DNA of 8,692 nt, taken from NCBI GenBank assembly GCA_903931355.1, contig CAIZCB010000358.1:1-8692 (forward strand). The letters run 5' to 3'. The notes under the pieces are model-generated. The model ran no database searches, was not told where the DNA came from, and saw only the letters and a list, made by a program, of their open reading frames with translations. Positions within the stretch are counted from its first letter, which is position 1; every line of letters begins with the position of its first letter. The stretch comes from an uncultured Pseudomonadota bacterium (lineage in GTDB: Bacteria > Pseudomonadota > Gammaproteobacteria > Methylococcales > Methylomonadaceae). This document shows positions 1 through 7,928 of this stretch, piece by piece. Both the position numbers and the translations under genes were made by a program.

Positions 1-2
1 AA

Positions 3-164
3 GGTTTGAAAGCTAATTACGAATATTCGGCAGGGATTTTAAAAACCAATGGACGCATCATTGATGCTGAGTATTTGACCGAAGGTTTAGATAAAATTGA
101 TAATCAGATTAACGGTTTTTTATCTGGAACAGCAAATATTAATCAAGAAATTTTAGAAAATTAA
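3..164 (+). CDS. C-terminal end of an unrecognised protein (5' truncated)
   Basis: An open frame runs from the window edge for 53 codons and ends in tandem stops (TAA TAA, 162-167). The other two plus-strand frames are closed within the first 15 bases. The residues are polar and Asn/Ile/Gly-rich (for example AEYLTEGLDKIDNQ followed by INGFLSGTANINQE), with an amphipathic helical look and no Cys or membrane segment. I do not recognise the family from this piece. It is followed by a clear intrinsic terminator in the same direction, which supports it as the real end of a plus-strand gene convergent with the efflux operon. The start and the function lie outside the window. Confidence 0.6.
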   Translation, partial: GLKANYEYSAGILKTNGRIIDAEYLTEGLDKIDNQINGFLSGTANINQEILEN

Positions 165-204
165 TAAGCTTGTTTGGCAAAGGTTGTATAGAGCGGTTAA
201 GGTT

Positions 205-240
205 TTCGTGGAAAGTAATGCTGCTTTCCACGAATCTTTT
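205..240 (+). terminator. Intrinsic terminator of the upstream plus-strand gene
   Basis: There is a perfect 11-bp stem: TTCGTGGAAAG at 205-215 pairs with CTTTCCACGAA at 224-234, with an 8-nt loop. It is followed by the T-rich run TCTTTTCT. It begins 38 nt after the tandem stops of the preceding gene. On the minus strand the same stem lies 13 nt beyond the RND permease stop, but the bases after it there (AACCTTAACC) are not U-rich. It should therefore act mainly in the plus direction and at best weakly for the efflux operon. Confidence 0.8.
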
Positions 241-247
241 CTATCAA

Positions 248-3200
248 TTAAGCTAATTTTGACTTAATTTCCATGACCCAATTTTTCAAATCATCCAAAT
301 AACAATAAGCCACTGGAATTACCAGTAAGCTTAAAAGCGTTGAAGTCACTAATCCACCCAATACAGCAATCGCCATCGGGCTGCGGAACGAGGCATCAGC
401 TTCTCCCAAGCTCAAAGCGATTGGCAGCATCCCAGCACCCATCGCAATGGTCGTCATCACAATCGGCCTAGCACGTTTCAAACAAGCATCTAGTAAAGCT
501 TCAGTCCGCGATAATCCATGATCACGACGAGCGACGATGGCGTATTCAACCAACAAAATCGAGTTTTTGGTAGCAATACCCATCAACATAATCAAACCGA
601 TTAACGACGGCATCGAAAAACTTTTCCCCGCCAGTAATAAAGCCACAAAGCCACCGCCAAACGATAAGGGCAGGGCGGCTAGAATGGTGATCGGTTGCAA
701 AAAGTCTTTAAACAACAAAATCAGCACGATAAAAATACACAACACACCAGTCAACATCGCCACGCCAAAACTGGTAAACAATTCGCCCATCATTTCGGCA
801 TCGCCAACGCTGATTTGTTTCACACCTGCTGGCAAGTTTTGGATGCTAGGCAAGGCTTGCACTGCGTTAGTGACATCACCCAAAGGCAGTCCTGATAACT
901 CAATTTCAAAATTGATATTTCGCGAGCGGTCATAACGATCAATCACCGCTGGGCCGCTGGATAATTCCAGTTTCGCTACTTGGCTTAGTATCACTGCCCC
1001 AGCATTGAGATTGCTGGTCGGAATCGATAAACGCTCTAGTACGCTTAAATCCTGCCGCCCTGCGGTGGCTAGTTTGACGACGATTGGAATCTGCCGCTGT
1101 GCTAAATTTAGCTTAGGCAAAGACATATCGTAATCACCCAAAGTCGCAATTCTTAAGGTTTCGGCAATCGCCGCACTGGTGACACCTAAATCAGCAGCAC
1201 GGGCAAAATCAGGATGAACCGCGATTTCTGGTCTCACCAAAGCCGCGCTGGAGGCAATATTACCCAAGCCAGGAATGGTTCTTAAATCACGCTCAACATT
1301 ACGCGCGGCAGTATTCAAGGCTTGTGGGTCATCGCCACTCAGCACTAAGACATATTTTTCTCCTGATGCGGCTAAGCCGACTTTGGTGCGAACCCCGGGC
1401 AAATTTTGCAAGGCGTGGCGGATGTCTTGTTCAATCACTTGTTTACGGATTGGACGGTCTTGGCGATTGGCTAATAACACCGTTAAGGTGGCTTTCCGCA
1501 CTTCGCCATTACCAGATTTATTGGCGCTCATCGGATCGCTACCCGCTGTGCCAGCGCCAATGGTGGTGTAAATGCTGTTGACATAAGGCACCGCTTTGAC
1601 TAACTGTCGCGCTGCTTCTGCCGAGGCTTGGGTTTGCGCCAAGCTTGAGCCGGGCGGCAGTTCGACAAATACTTGAGTTTGCGGGTTGTCATCGGGTGGA
1701 ATAAAGCCAGTCGGTAACAAGGGAATCAATAAAATAGAACCAACAAAAAACGCCCCAGCACCTAGCATGGTGGTTTTTCGATGTTTTAAACACCAAGCCG
1801 CCATTTGCATATAAACCCTCATTAAACGGCCTTGAGCTGGCGCTTGATGATGATTATTTTTCAACAAATAAGCCGACATCATTGGCGTTAACATCCGCGC
1901 CACTACTAGCGAGGCCATAATCGCAAACGCCGCCGTCCAGCCAAATTGTTTAAAAAATCGTCCAGCGATACCGCTCATAAACGCTGTCGGTAAAAACACC
2001 GCCACTAATGAGAAAGTGGTAGCAACCACAGCAAGGCCAATTTCATCCGATGCTTCCATCGCTGATTGATAGGCTGATTTGCCCATTTGTTGATGGCGGA
2101 CAATGTTTTCGACTTCGACAATCGCATCGTCAACCAAAATCCCAATCACTAACGACAAAGCCAGCAAGGTGACAACATTCAGCGAAAAGCCTAAATATTG
2201 CATGCCAATAAACGCCGGAATCACCGACAAAGGCAAAGCTACTGCGGAAATAAAAGTCGCTCGCCAATCCCGCAAAAACAACCAAACCACTAAAACCGCC
2301 AACAAGCCGCCTTCGTAAAGCATGGTCATCGAGCCATGAAATTCTTCAGAAACCACGGTAACGAAGTCAAATGCTTCGGTCATCTCAATATCGCGATTGT
2401 TGGCGCGAATCTCTGCCAAGGCTTTTTTCACGCCTTCGCCGACTTCCAATTCACTTGATCCGCGACTACGAGTAACTTCAAAACCAACCACCGGCTTGCC
2501 GTTCAACATCGCTAAACTGCGTGGCTCTGCAACGCTGTCAGTAATGCTGGCGATTTGTTCCAAGCGAATTTTGCGACCATCGGCTAAAGCCAGTTGTATT
2601 GGCTTTAATTCATCAACTGAACGGACATTGCCTAAAGTGCGAACCGGTTGCTCACCGCTGCCTAAATCGGTTCTGCCGCCCGCGCTTTCTTGTTGCACTT
2701 GGCGTAGTTGGCGGGAAATACTGGCAGCACTGATTCCCAAGGCTTGCAATTTAACCGGATCAAGGGCAATCGACACTTCGCGACTGACGCCACCGACTCG
2801 ATTCACCGCGCCAACACCGCGCACACTGAGTAAGCGTTTGGTAATCGTATCTTCGACAAACCAAGACAAAGCTTCGGTGTCGCGTTGCGATGAGGCGACG
2901 GTAAACGCTAAAATCGGCGAGCCGGCGACATCTAATTTGCCCACCACCGGATCGCGCAAATCACTGGGTAAATCAGCGCGGACTTTTGATACTGCGGAAC
3001 GAACGTCATCCACCGCTTCTTGCACTGGTTTTTCCAAACGAAATTCAGCGGTAATGTTGACGCTACCGTCTTGGACTTTGCTAGTGATGTGTTTTAAACC
3101 TTGCAAAGTGGCAATCGAGTTTTCGATTTTACGGGCGACATCGGTTTCTAATTGCGATGGCGAAGCGCCCGGTAAGCTGGCGGTGACGGTGACTGTCGGT

Positions 3201-3325
3201 AAATCAAGGTCGGGGAAGTTTTGAATTTTCATTGATTGAAAACTCAACAAACCGGCAAAACTCAACATCACAAACAGCATCACGGCCGGAATTGGATTGC
3301 GAATACACCAAGCGGAAACATTCAT
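248..3325 (-). CDS. RND family multidrug efflux permease (HAE1 type)
   Basis: The 1025-residue inner-membrane proton/drug antiporter has the usual length for the hydrophobe/amphiphile RND family. It starts with a short cytoplasmic N-terminus and TM1 (about 11-29). A large periplasmic loop follows (about 30-330), then TM2-6, with TM4 carrying the IGILVDDAIVEVENI motif. A second periplasmic loop (about 545-850) and TM8-12 complete it. Proton-relay residues matching AcrB D407/D408, K940, R971 and T978 are all visible as D399/D400, K920, R951 and T958, so the pump should be functional. The ATG overlaps the adaptor TGA (ATGA, 3322-3325), which implies translational coupling. The protein takes substrates from the periplasm or membrane and needs the adaptor plus a TolC-type channel. 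No channel gene is adjacent. Substrates cannot be told from the sequence, and I do not assign a symbol. Confidence 0.97.
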   Translation of the reverse strand: MNVSAWCIRNPIPAVMLFVMLSFAGLLSFQSMKIQNFPDLDLPTVTVTASLPGASPSQLETDVARKIENSIATLQGLKHITSKVQDGSVNITAEFRLEKPVQEAVDDVRSAVSKVRADLPSDLRDPVVGKLDVAGSPILAFTVASSQRDTEALSWFVEDTITKRLLSVRGVGAVNRVGGVSREVSIALDPVKLQALGISAASISRQLRQVQQESAGGRTDLGSGEQPVRTLGNVRSVDELKPIQLALADGRKIRLEQIASITDSVAEPRSLAMLNGKPVVGFEVTRSRGSSELEVGEGVKKALAEIRANNRDIEMTEAFDFVTVVSEEFHGSMTMLYEGGLLAVLVVWLFLRDWRATFISAVALPLSVIPAFIGMQYLGFSLNVVTLLALSLVIGILVDDAIVEVENIVRHQQMGKSAYQSAMEASDEIGLAVVATTFSLVAVFLPTAFMSGIAGRFFKQFGWTAAFAIMASLVVARMLTPMMSAYLLKNNHHQAPAQGRLMRVYMQMAAWCLKHRKTTMLGAGAFFVGSILLIPLLPTGFIPPDDNPQTQVFVELPPGSSLAQTQASAEAARQLVKAVPYVNSIYTTIGAGTAGSDPMSANKSGNGEVRKATLTVLLANRQDRPIRKQVIEQDIRHALQNLPGVRTKVGLAASGEKYVLVLSGDDPQALNTAARNVERDLRTIPGLGNIASSAALVRPEIAVHPDFARAADLGVTSAAIAETLRIATLGDYDMSLPKLNLAQRQIPIVVKLATAGRQDLSVLERLSIPTSNLNAGAVILSQVAKLELSSGPAVIDRYDRSRNINFEIELSGLPLGDVTNAVQALPSIQNLPAGVKQISVGDAEMMGELFTSFGVAMLTGVLCIFIVLILLFKDFLQPITILAALPLSFGGGFVALLLAGKSFSMPSLIGLIMLMGIATKNSILLVEYAIVARRDHGLSRTEALLDACLKRARPIVMTTIAMGAGMLPIALSLGEADASFRSPMAIAVLGGLVTSTLLSLLVIPVAYCYLDDLKNWVMEIKSKLA

Positions 3326-4428
3326 GGCGCAACCACCTTAACGCTGTCGCCATCGGCTAAAAATGCTGCGCCGCTGGCAACCAAACGATCACCGCTATTA
3401 ATGCCGCTGATGATTTCTATCCGGTTATCCTGTCGCCGCCCTAATTGCACTTTGATTTGGTTGGCTTTTGCCAAATCGCCATTTTGCTCAGACAAACGAA
3501 ACACATAACTAAAACCTTCGCGCAGTGACAAGGCTTCTTGCGGCACTGTTAAGGCATTGCTACTGCTTAATTCAAATTCACCCCGCGCAAACATCCCAGC
3601 TCTTAAACTTTGCTCGGCGGCATTCGGTAAATCGACATACACCAAACCGTTGCGGCTCTGAAAATCCAGACTCGGCGCTAAAGCACGGACTTTGCCGATC
3701 ACCGTGCCAACATCCGGCACGGTCACTGAAACAGAGAGGTCGGTTTTTAACTGACTGATTTCCGAGGCAGTGACTTCGCCACGCCATTCCAAACGATTTT
3801 GGCGAATCAAACGAAACAATTCCTGGCCCGGTGCAGCAACCGCGCCTAAAGTCGCGCTTCGACTGGAGATAACTCCGTCATCACTTGCCAGCACTTTGGT
3901 GTGATGCAAGCGTACCAATTGCGCGTCTAAAGCTGCTTTTGCAGAAGCAACACGCGCCTCAGCAGTTTTTTCGCTGGTGAGATATTGGCCAACTTGTTGG
4001 GCGCTAAGGGCAATGGAACTGGAAATTTTGCGAGCGCGGTCGGCGTTTAAGCTGGCATCGGCATGTGCGGCTTGGGCTTCGGCTAATAAAGCACGGCTTT
4101 GTGCCACTTCGGCTTGAACGCTGTCATCGGCAAATAATGCTAAAACTTGGCCTTTGTGAACCTTGTCACCGACTTGTGCATTCACTGCCGCTAACCGTAA
4201 ACCACTCACTTCAGCACCGATAATCGCCTCTTGCCAAGCCATAATCGAGCCGTTGGCTGATAGGGTTTGCGGCAGCTTGCGTAATTCTGGCTCTATCACC
4301 GTCACGCTTAATGTCGGGCGAGTGGTGGTTGCTTGGTCTTTTGGGGGTTCTGATTTATTGCAGGCTGTTGTCAGGGCGATTAACAAGATAAATGGGGTTA
4401 GGGTGTAGCGAGACGATTGAATTATCAT
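3322..4428 (-). CDS. RND efflux periplasmic adaptor (membrane fusion protein), lipoprotein
   Basis: The 368-residue HlyD/AcrA-type adaptor links the RND permease to an outer-membrane channel. The N-terminus is a lipoprotein signal with a slightly loose lipobox (LTTAC, Cys23), so the mature protein should be tethered to a membrane by lipid. Domains in order: first lipoyl half (about 65-101, GDKVHKGQVLALF), an Ala-rich alpha-helical hairpin (about 103-172) with tip around ALSAQQVGQYL, second lipoyl half (about 181-207), beta-barrel (about 212-290) and membrane-proximal domain (about 290-368). The helical hairpin is short, as in many AcrA-like adaptors. It is the first gene of the operon and overlaps the permease by 4 nt. 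The ATG at 4428 is the only good start before the signal peptide, although its ribosome site is unusually close. No TetR- or MarR-type regulator lies beside it, so control is not visible beyond the short upstream region. Confidence 0.95.
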   Translation of the reverse strand: MIIQSSRYTLTPFILLIALTTACNKSEPPKDQATTTRPTLSVTVIEPELRKLPQTLSANGSIMAWQEAIIGAEVSGLRLAAVNAQVGDKVHKGQVLALFADDSVQAEVAQSRALLAEAQAAHADASLNADRARKISSSIALSAQQVGQYLTSEKTAEARVASAKAALDAQLVRLHHTKVLASDDGVISSRSATLGAVAAPGQELFRLIRQNRLEWRGEVTASEISQLKTDLSVSVTVPDVGTVIGKVRALAPSLDFQSRNGLVYVDLPNAAEQSLRAGMFARGEFELSSSNALTVPQEALSLREGFSYVFRLSEQNGDLAKANQIKVQLGRRQDNRIEIISGINSGDRLVASGAAFLADGDSVKVVAP

Positions 4429-4430
4429 AG

Positions 4431-4436
4431 TCCTTT
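4431..4436 (-). promoter_or_regulatory. Ribosome binding site of the adaptor, unusually close
   Basis: On the minus strand AAAGGA ends only 2 nt before the adaptor ATG. A second copy of the same core (AAGGAC, 4444-4449) sits 15 nt upstream of the ATG, so neither has the usual 5-9 nt spacing. No better in-frame start is available downstream before the signal peptide. Confidence 0.4.
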
Positions 4437-4460
4437 AGCAATTGTCCTTGTTGAGAAAGC

Positions 4461-4493
4461 AAAATTTAAGCCAGTATAAAACAAAGCTGGCTT
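4461..4493 (-). terminator. Weak hairpin after the TPR-protein gene
   Basis: Read on the minus strand, AAGCCAG (4493-4487) pairs with CTGGCTT (4474-4468) across a 12-nt loop, followed by AAATTTT. It begins 25 nt after the stop of the 4519-6666 gene and precedes the adaptor. The 7-bp stem, long loop and interrupted T run make it a weak terminator at best, so some read-through into the efflux operon is plausible. Confidence 0.35.
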
Positions 4494-4507
4494 TTGAATA
4501 ATGACAA
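4473..4507 (-). promoter_or_regulatory. Possible promoter of the efflux operon
   Basis: On the minus strand a good -10 match, TATACT (4478-4473), lies 44 nt upstream of the adaptor ATG. The nearest -35-like hexamer, TTGTCA (4507-4502), is 23 bp away, which is too far for a standard sigma-70 promoter. The -10 lies partly in the loop of the hairpin described at 4461-4493. This is the only promoter-like sequence I see in the 90-nt gap. Confidence 0.25.
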
Positions 4508-4518
4508 AAATGCCCACT

Positions 4519-6666
4519 TTATTTTGCTACTAGATGTTTGCGTAACATTAAAATTAACAAGCTGAACAGTAAAAATAATGCCGCGCTGTAACGATAAATA
4601 GGTTGATTAATAGCTGAAAATCGTTCAAGCCAGTGTCTTTTTTCGGCATCAGCAAAATTGGGAGCAGGGCATTCTTGACCAAATTTTGCGCCCCAACTGA
4701 CATAAGGGCCTTGTTGTAAGTAACGCTGATAAATGGGGGCGGCATAGTTTGGTTCTCTAACCAATAGCCATTTGGTGGCATCGCATAAAACTGCGGCAAA
4801 GGCTTGTGATGAATGCGGTAATAAATCGGCGGCTTTAACCGCTAAATTACTGGCGATTAATCGATAATGAAAACGCATATTGGGATTGGCTTGATGGGTT
4901 TTAATGCGTTGCTGTTCATCAGCGCTGATCATATTGTTAGATTGGTCTGCTACGTTGTCATTTGAATACCATCCACTGTAATTACCCTCAAAAACACTGT
5001 AATCGGGATCGAGTTCATATCCCATTAATTCCATGCCGTTGAAGCGTGCGATTGTTGCAGCCTCATACAAGGCTTGTGCCTTGTTGGTATCGCTACGCCA
5101 CCAGTCCTTGGTTTTTTGCAGGTTGTCGCGGTAAGTTTTAGCCAAGTTTTTAAAGTCTTGATTATCAAAATACGCCAATGCTTCATCATAGCGGCCTGCT
5201 CGCATTAATCGTCTGGCGAGCAGATCTCGAATTGCCGATTTCCCAGTGTTAACATTTTGATCAACAAAACTTTTTAATTCATCGATTGTAAGCACGTTTT
5301 CAGCAACATAAGCCGCATCTGTCCAAAACAAATTAGCACCAGCATAAAGATAACTAAGTGCTTCCATATATTCAGAACGTGCCAATTTTAAAATGCCGCG
5401 CTCAGTATTAATTCGATAGCGGATTAAGGCGCTGTCATAAATTTGAACTTCAGCTAAAAAACTATTTGAAGCTTGTTGGTTTTCGACAGGAAAGGCTTTT
5501 ACCGCTTCAGCGTAAGCATTTAATGCGCTGGTTTGATCACCATCGCGTAGCGCTAATTTGGCTTTTATCCAGAAGCTTAGAGGGCTTTGCGATACTTTAA
5601 CTAAGCGTTGAGCCAGATTAAATTGGCCTTTATTGTAAGCGGCAGCGGCTAACCAATCGGTTCCAGCGATATTATCGATACCTTGGTCTTCAATGCTGGT
5701 GATGATTTTTTGCCAGAGCAATAGTTCGGAATTAGATGATGAAAAGCTGTCTTTATTTTGTGGATCACTGATGTCAATAGCTAGATGTTGATTATTAATT
5801 TCAGATTCGCTGCTGATCAACGAGGTAAATGGAATAGCAATATCTTTTGTATAGAGATGAGCAAACAGTAAACGCTGACCGAGTGGATTGGCGAGCGCCT
5901 GAGTTAATAAGGTCGGTTGATCGATTATTTGATTGGCAATAATGCGTAACGAGTCTTCAGCTGATTTGGAGTCGTATGAGAGTTGTTGTAAATACAGCTC
6001 GATAGCCGGTATCAGCTCGTCAGATTCCACATGAAAACGCGCTTGTTCTCCAAAACTTGCAACCGCCAAGCCTAATGGGTCGGGATAGCCTGATATCACT
6101 AATTGCCGAGTGGTTTGATAAAACTGACTAACTTGCTGAGCCTGATTTTGATAATAAGCAATTTTGCCCAGCATATATGCCGCCCATACGGCACGATTTT
6201 GATTGTTTTTTAGGTTCAAAATTGCGCTAAAGCGTTGTTTGGCTTGTTCTAATTTTTCGTCTGCCGCTGCTTGCTTGAAATCAACGGCTGCTGCGGTATA
6301 GAGCCTAATCTCTTCTGGTAAGTCTTTGCCGATTGCGTAAGCTTTATCGCCATCGGTTTGCTTACGCATTTCCTTGATTTGAGCGGCTAATTCTGGGCTT
6401 AAACCTTGTTGTTCAATCGCTTCTCGGGGATTGCTTGCTTGATATTCATAAGTTGCAGTTTCTACTGCTTTAAAGGCATTTTGTGGTTTTGGTGCTAATT
6501 TTCTGATTTGTTGTGCGAATAAAGCTGGTGGTGTTTCAGTCAGCGCAGCATGGCGGTGATTCGTTAAAATGGCCGGAAAATCAGGGCCGCAACTGATGCC
6601 GTTGGCTGGGATTAATAACAACAGACCAAGCGCTGTAGTGACTTTAATAGCTTTATTAATGCACAT
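4519..6666 (-). CDS. Membrane-anchored periplasmic TPR-like protein of unknown function
   Basis: With the ATG at 6666 the product is 715 residues. A TTG 9 nt further upstream is possible, but a GA-rich ribosome site (AGAAGAG) directly abuts it and fits the ATG better. The protein opens with a signal peptide (hydrophobic core LGLLLLIPA, about 13-21) and a CGPDFP motif at Cys26. The rest is Ala/Leu/Tyr-rich helical sequence with TPR-like helix pairs, most evident at about 135-185, 335-395, 480-510 and 610-650. A single C-terminal membrane helix (about 694-708) is followed by a basic tail, RKHLVAK. The predicted topology is a large periplasmic solenoid held in the inner membrane. Cys26, Cys628 and Cys666 are the mature-domain cysteines. 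The gene overlaps the upstream DUF3142 lipoprotein gene by 11 nt, so the two are probably co-translated partners. TPR folds bind other proteins or glycans. I cannot name this family and claim no enzymatic role. Confidence 0.85.
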   Translation of the reverse strand: MCINKAIKVTTALGLLLLIPANGISCGPDFPAILTNHRHAALTETPPALFAQQIRKLAPKPQNAFKAVETATYEYQASNPREAIEQQGLSPELAAQIKEMRKQTDGDKAYAIGKDLPEEIRLYTAAAVDFKQAAADEKLEQAKQRFSAILNLKNNQNRAVWAAYMLGKIAYYQNQAQQVSQFYQTTRQLVISGYPDPLGLAVASFGEQARFHVESDELIPAIELYLQQLSYDSKSAEDSLRIIANQIIDQPTLLTQALANPLGQRLLFAHLYTKDIAIPFTSLISSESEINNQHLAIDISDPQNKDSFSSSNSELLLWQKIITSIEDQGIDNIAGTDWLAAAAYNKGQFNLAQRLVKVSQSPLSFWIKAKLALRDGDQTSALNAYAEAVKAFPVENQQASNSFLAEVQIYDSALIRYRINTERGILKLARSEYMEALSYLYAGANLFWTDAAYVAENVLTIDELKSFVDQNVNTGKSAIRDLLARRLMRAGRYDEALAYFDNQDFKNLAKTYRDNLQKTKDWWRSDTNKAQALYEAATIARFNGMELMGYELDPDYSVFEGNYSGWYSNDNVADQSNNMISADEQQRIKTHQANPNMRFHYRLIASNLAVKAADLLPHSSQAFAAVLCDATKWLLVREPNYAAPIYQRYLQQGPYVSWGAKFGQECPAPNFADAEKRHWLERFSAINQPIYRYSAALFLLFSLLILMLRKHLVAK

Positions 6667-7894
6667 GGATTTCAATCTCTTCTGTAGGGCAGCGTACCCA
6701 GCCTATCAGGCTTTGATGATGAGCGCGCAAGTTGCTTGGTTGTAGTAAAAAATATTGAATTAGCTGTTTTGAGCGTTGCATTTGGTATTGATTAAGTGCG
6801 TCAGCAGCAATACAAGCCTGATGGCTGATGACATCGATATGCTGGGGCGCTTGGCTGTCGATTTCGCCATCATTGCTCAAAATAATATTATACAAGCCTT
6901 TGTTATCGATACTAACAGCCTTAGCACTGATGTGAGATGTCAGTGGCTCACCGTTAATTACGGCTTTCCAAGTGCTTAAACTCCAAGCGCGTTTATCGTC
7001 GCTAGTCGGTAATCGGAACCAGATCACACCATTCATATTGATCGGTGGCTGTAAACGCCAATTATCTAGTAACTCAGCGACGGTGGCAGGTGCAATTGAT
7101 AGTTCGTGGGTGTGTTGACTGATTAAACCTTTACTTTCTTCGCTTTCCACCGCCAGTATTTGGCCATCTTTATCCCAAGCAATCCGCGACCCATAGTTAG
7201 CCAATGCAACTTTAAAGGGGACTGGACTAATTAACGAAAATTCCTTAATCCAAGCGGCTGCTAATTGAGGTGCAAACAAGCCTTGCTGGGGATTAGATAC
7301 CGAATGAACTTGTAAAACCGCTTCATCGACTTGGCTTAGTAAGTGGCTTAGCGAGGATTTAGATGTCAGCCAAGTCGGTAAAGTAGTGATTAATAGTTTT
7401 ACAGATTGTCCTTCTAACCGTTGTTGTAACTGGCTTAAAAAATTTGTATAGTCGTTCAGCTTACTGGTTGGGCAGTCGTAGTCAATTTCTAAACCGTTTA
7501 CTAATAAACCAGCATTACGCCAGTGATTTAGAGTATCGAGGCTGGTGTTAATCACGGTTTCAGGTGTCCAGTTAGACAATTGTCCATCGATACGAATTAC
7601 CAGCGTCAGCGGTTTTTGTGATTGTGCTAAGGCTGCAAAATCAATGTTAATAACCGTTAATTGTCCTTGTTGCTTAAGTTCTGCACCTAAAACATGCCAA
7701 CTGTTAATCCACGGTGTTGCAGTGATTAAGGCTGATTTTAATGCCGGTGTCCATTGATGTTGCCAGATATAAGCATCGTGAGTGATAGTTTGTGTTGATT
7801 TTGGTTGTGATTGCTGTTGACAGGCTGATAGACCACAACAAACGCTAATAATCGTTAGTAATCTAATCGTACGCTGAATTAATTTGCTTGGCAT
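6656..7894 (-). CDS. DUF3142-type lipoprotein, TIM-barrel-like
   Basis: The product is 412 residues from the ATG at 7894. The frame stays open up to a TTG at 7975, but the ATG gives a textbook lipoprotein leader: basic Lys4/Arg8/Arg11, a hydrophobic core and lipobox LSAC with Cys25. The next residues are QQQSQ, with no Asp at +2, so outer-membrane sorting is expected. The body matches what I know of DUF3142 proteins: the GLEIDYDCP motif (134-142), the ITTLPTWL strand (about 169-176), the DEAVLQVHS segment (about 190-198) and GVIWFRLP (about 289-296). NGLEIDYD (133-140) aligns in spacing with the GH18 catalytic DGxDxDxE, but with Asp instead of the catalytic Glu. A distant glycosidase-like barrel is thus possible, without proof of activity. 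The C-terminus ends in EIHVH. It is the first gene of a pair with the TPR-like protein (11-nt overlap) and is divergent from the NlpE-like gene. I see no convincing sigma-70 promoter or strong ribosome site for it. Confidence 0.85.
   Translation of the reverse strand: MPSKLIQRTIRLLTIISVCCGLSACQQQSQPKSTQTITHDAYIWQHQWTPALKSALITATPWINSWHVLGAELKQQGQLTVINIDFAALAQSQKPLTLVIRIDGQLSNWTPETVINTSLDTLNHWRNAGLLVNGLEIDYDCPTSKLNDYTNFLSQLQQRLEGQSVKLLITTLPTWLTSKSSLSHLLSQVDEAVLQVHSVSNPQQGLFAPQLAAAWIKEFSLISPVPFKVALANYGSRIAWDKDGQILAVESEESKGLISQHTHELSIAPATVAELLDNWRLQPPINMNGVIWFRLPTSDDKRAWSLSTWKAVINGEPLTSHISAKAVSIDNKGLYNIILSNDGEIDSQAPQHIDVISHQACIAADALNQYQMQRSKQLIQYFLLQPSNLRAHHQSLIGWVRCPTEEIEIHVH
6677..6683 (-). promoter_or_regulatory. 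Ribosome binding site deciding the TPR-protein start
   Basis: AGAAGAG on the minus strand lies 10 nt upstream of the ATG at 6666, and only 1 nt from the alternative TTG at 6675. Spacing therefore favours the ATG. The site lies inside the 3' end of the upstream lipoprotein gene, as expected for coupled genes. Confidence 0.4.
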
Positions 7895-7928
7895 AGATGA
7901 TATGAAATTGGGTAAACAAAGTTTAATT

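Noticed and set aside
205..234. Hairpin as a terminator for the minus-strand efflux operon
   Set aside because: The bases after the stem on the minus strand (AACCTTAACC) are not U-rich, so intrinsic termination in that direction is not supported.
537..935. 132-codon plus-strand open frame
   Set aside because: Lies entirely antisense to the permease C-terminal half; no signal, domain or ribosome site.
2397..3224. 275-codon plus-strand open frame opposite the RND permease
   Set aside because: It is antisense to a strongly supported permease, with a Ser/Thr/Arg-rich composition typical of a shadow frame and no recognisable domain.
3578..3787. 69-codon minus-strand open frame with several Cys
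   Set aside because: Out of frame inside the adaptor gene on the same strand; the adaptor's domain structure is continuous through it.
4554..4799. 81-codon minus-strand open frame
   Set aside because: Alternative frame within the TPR-like gene, whose C-terminal membrane helix is encoded in the main frame across this stretch.
6667..6675. TTG start of the TPR-like gene at 6675
   Set aside because: The GA-rich ribosome site abuts the TTG, while it is 10 nt from the ATG at 6666; the ATG also gives an ordinary signal peptide.
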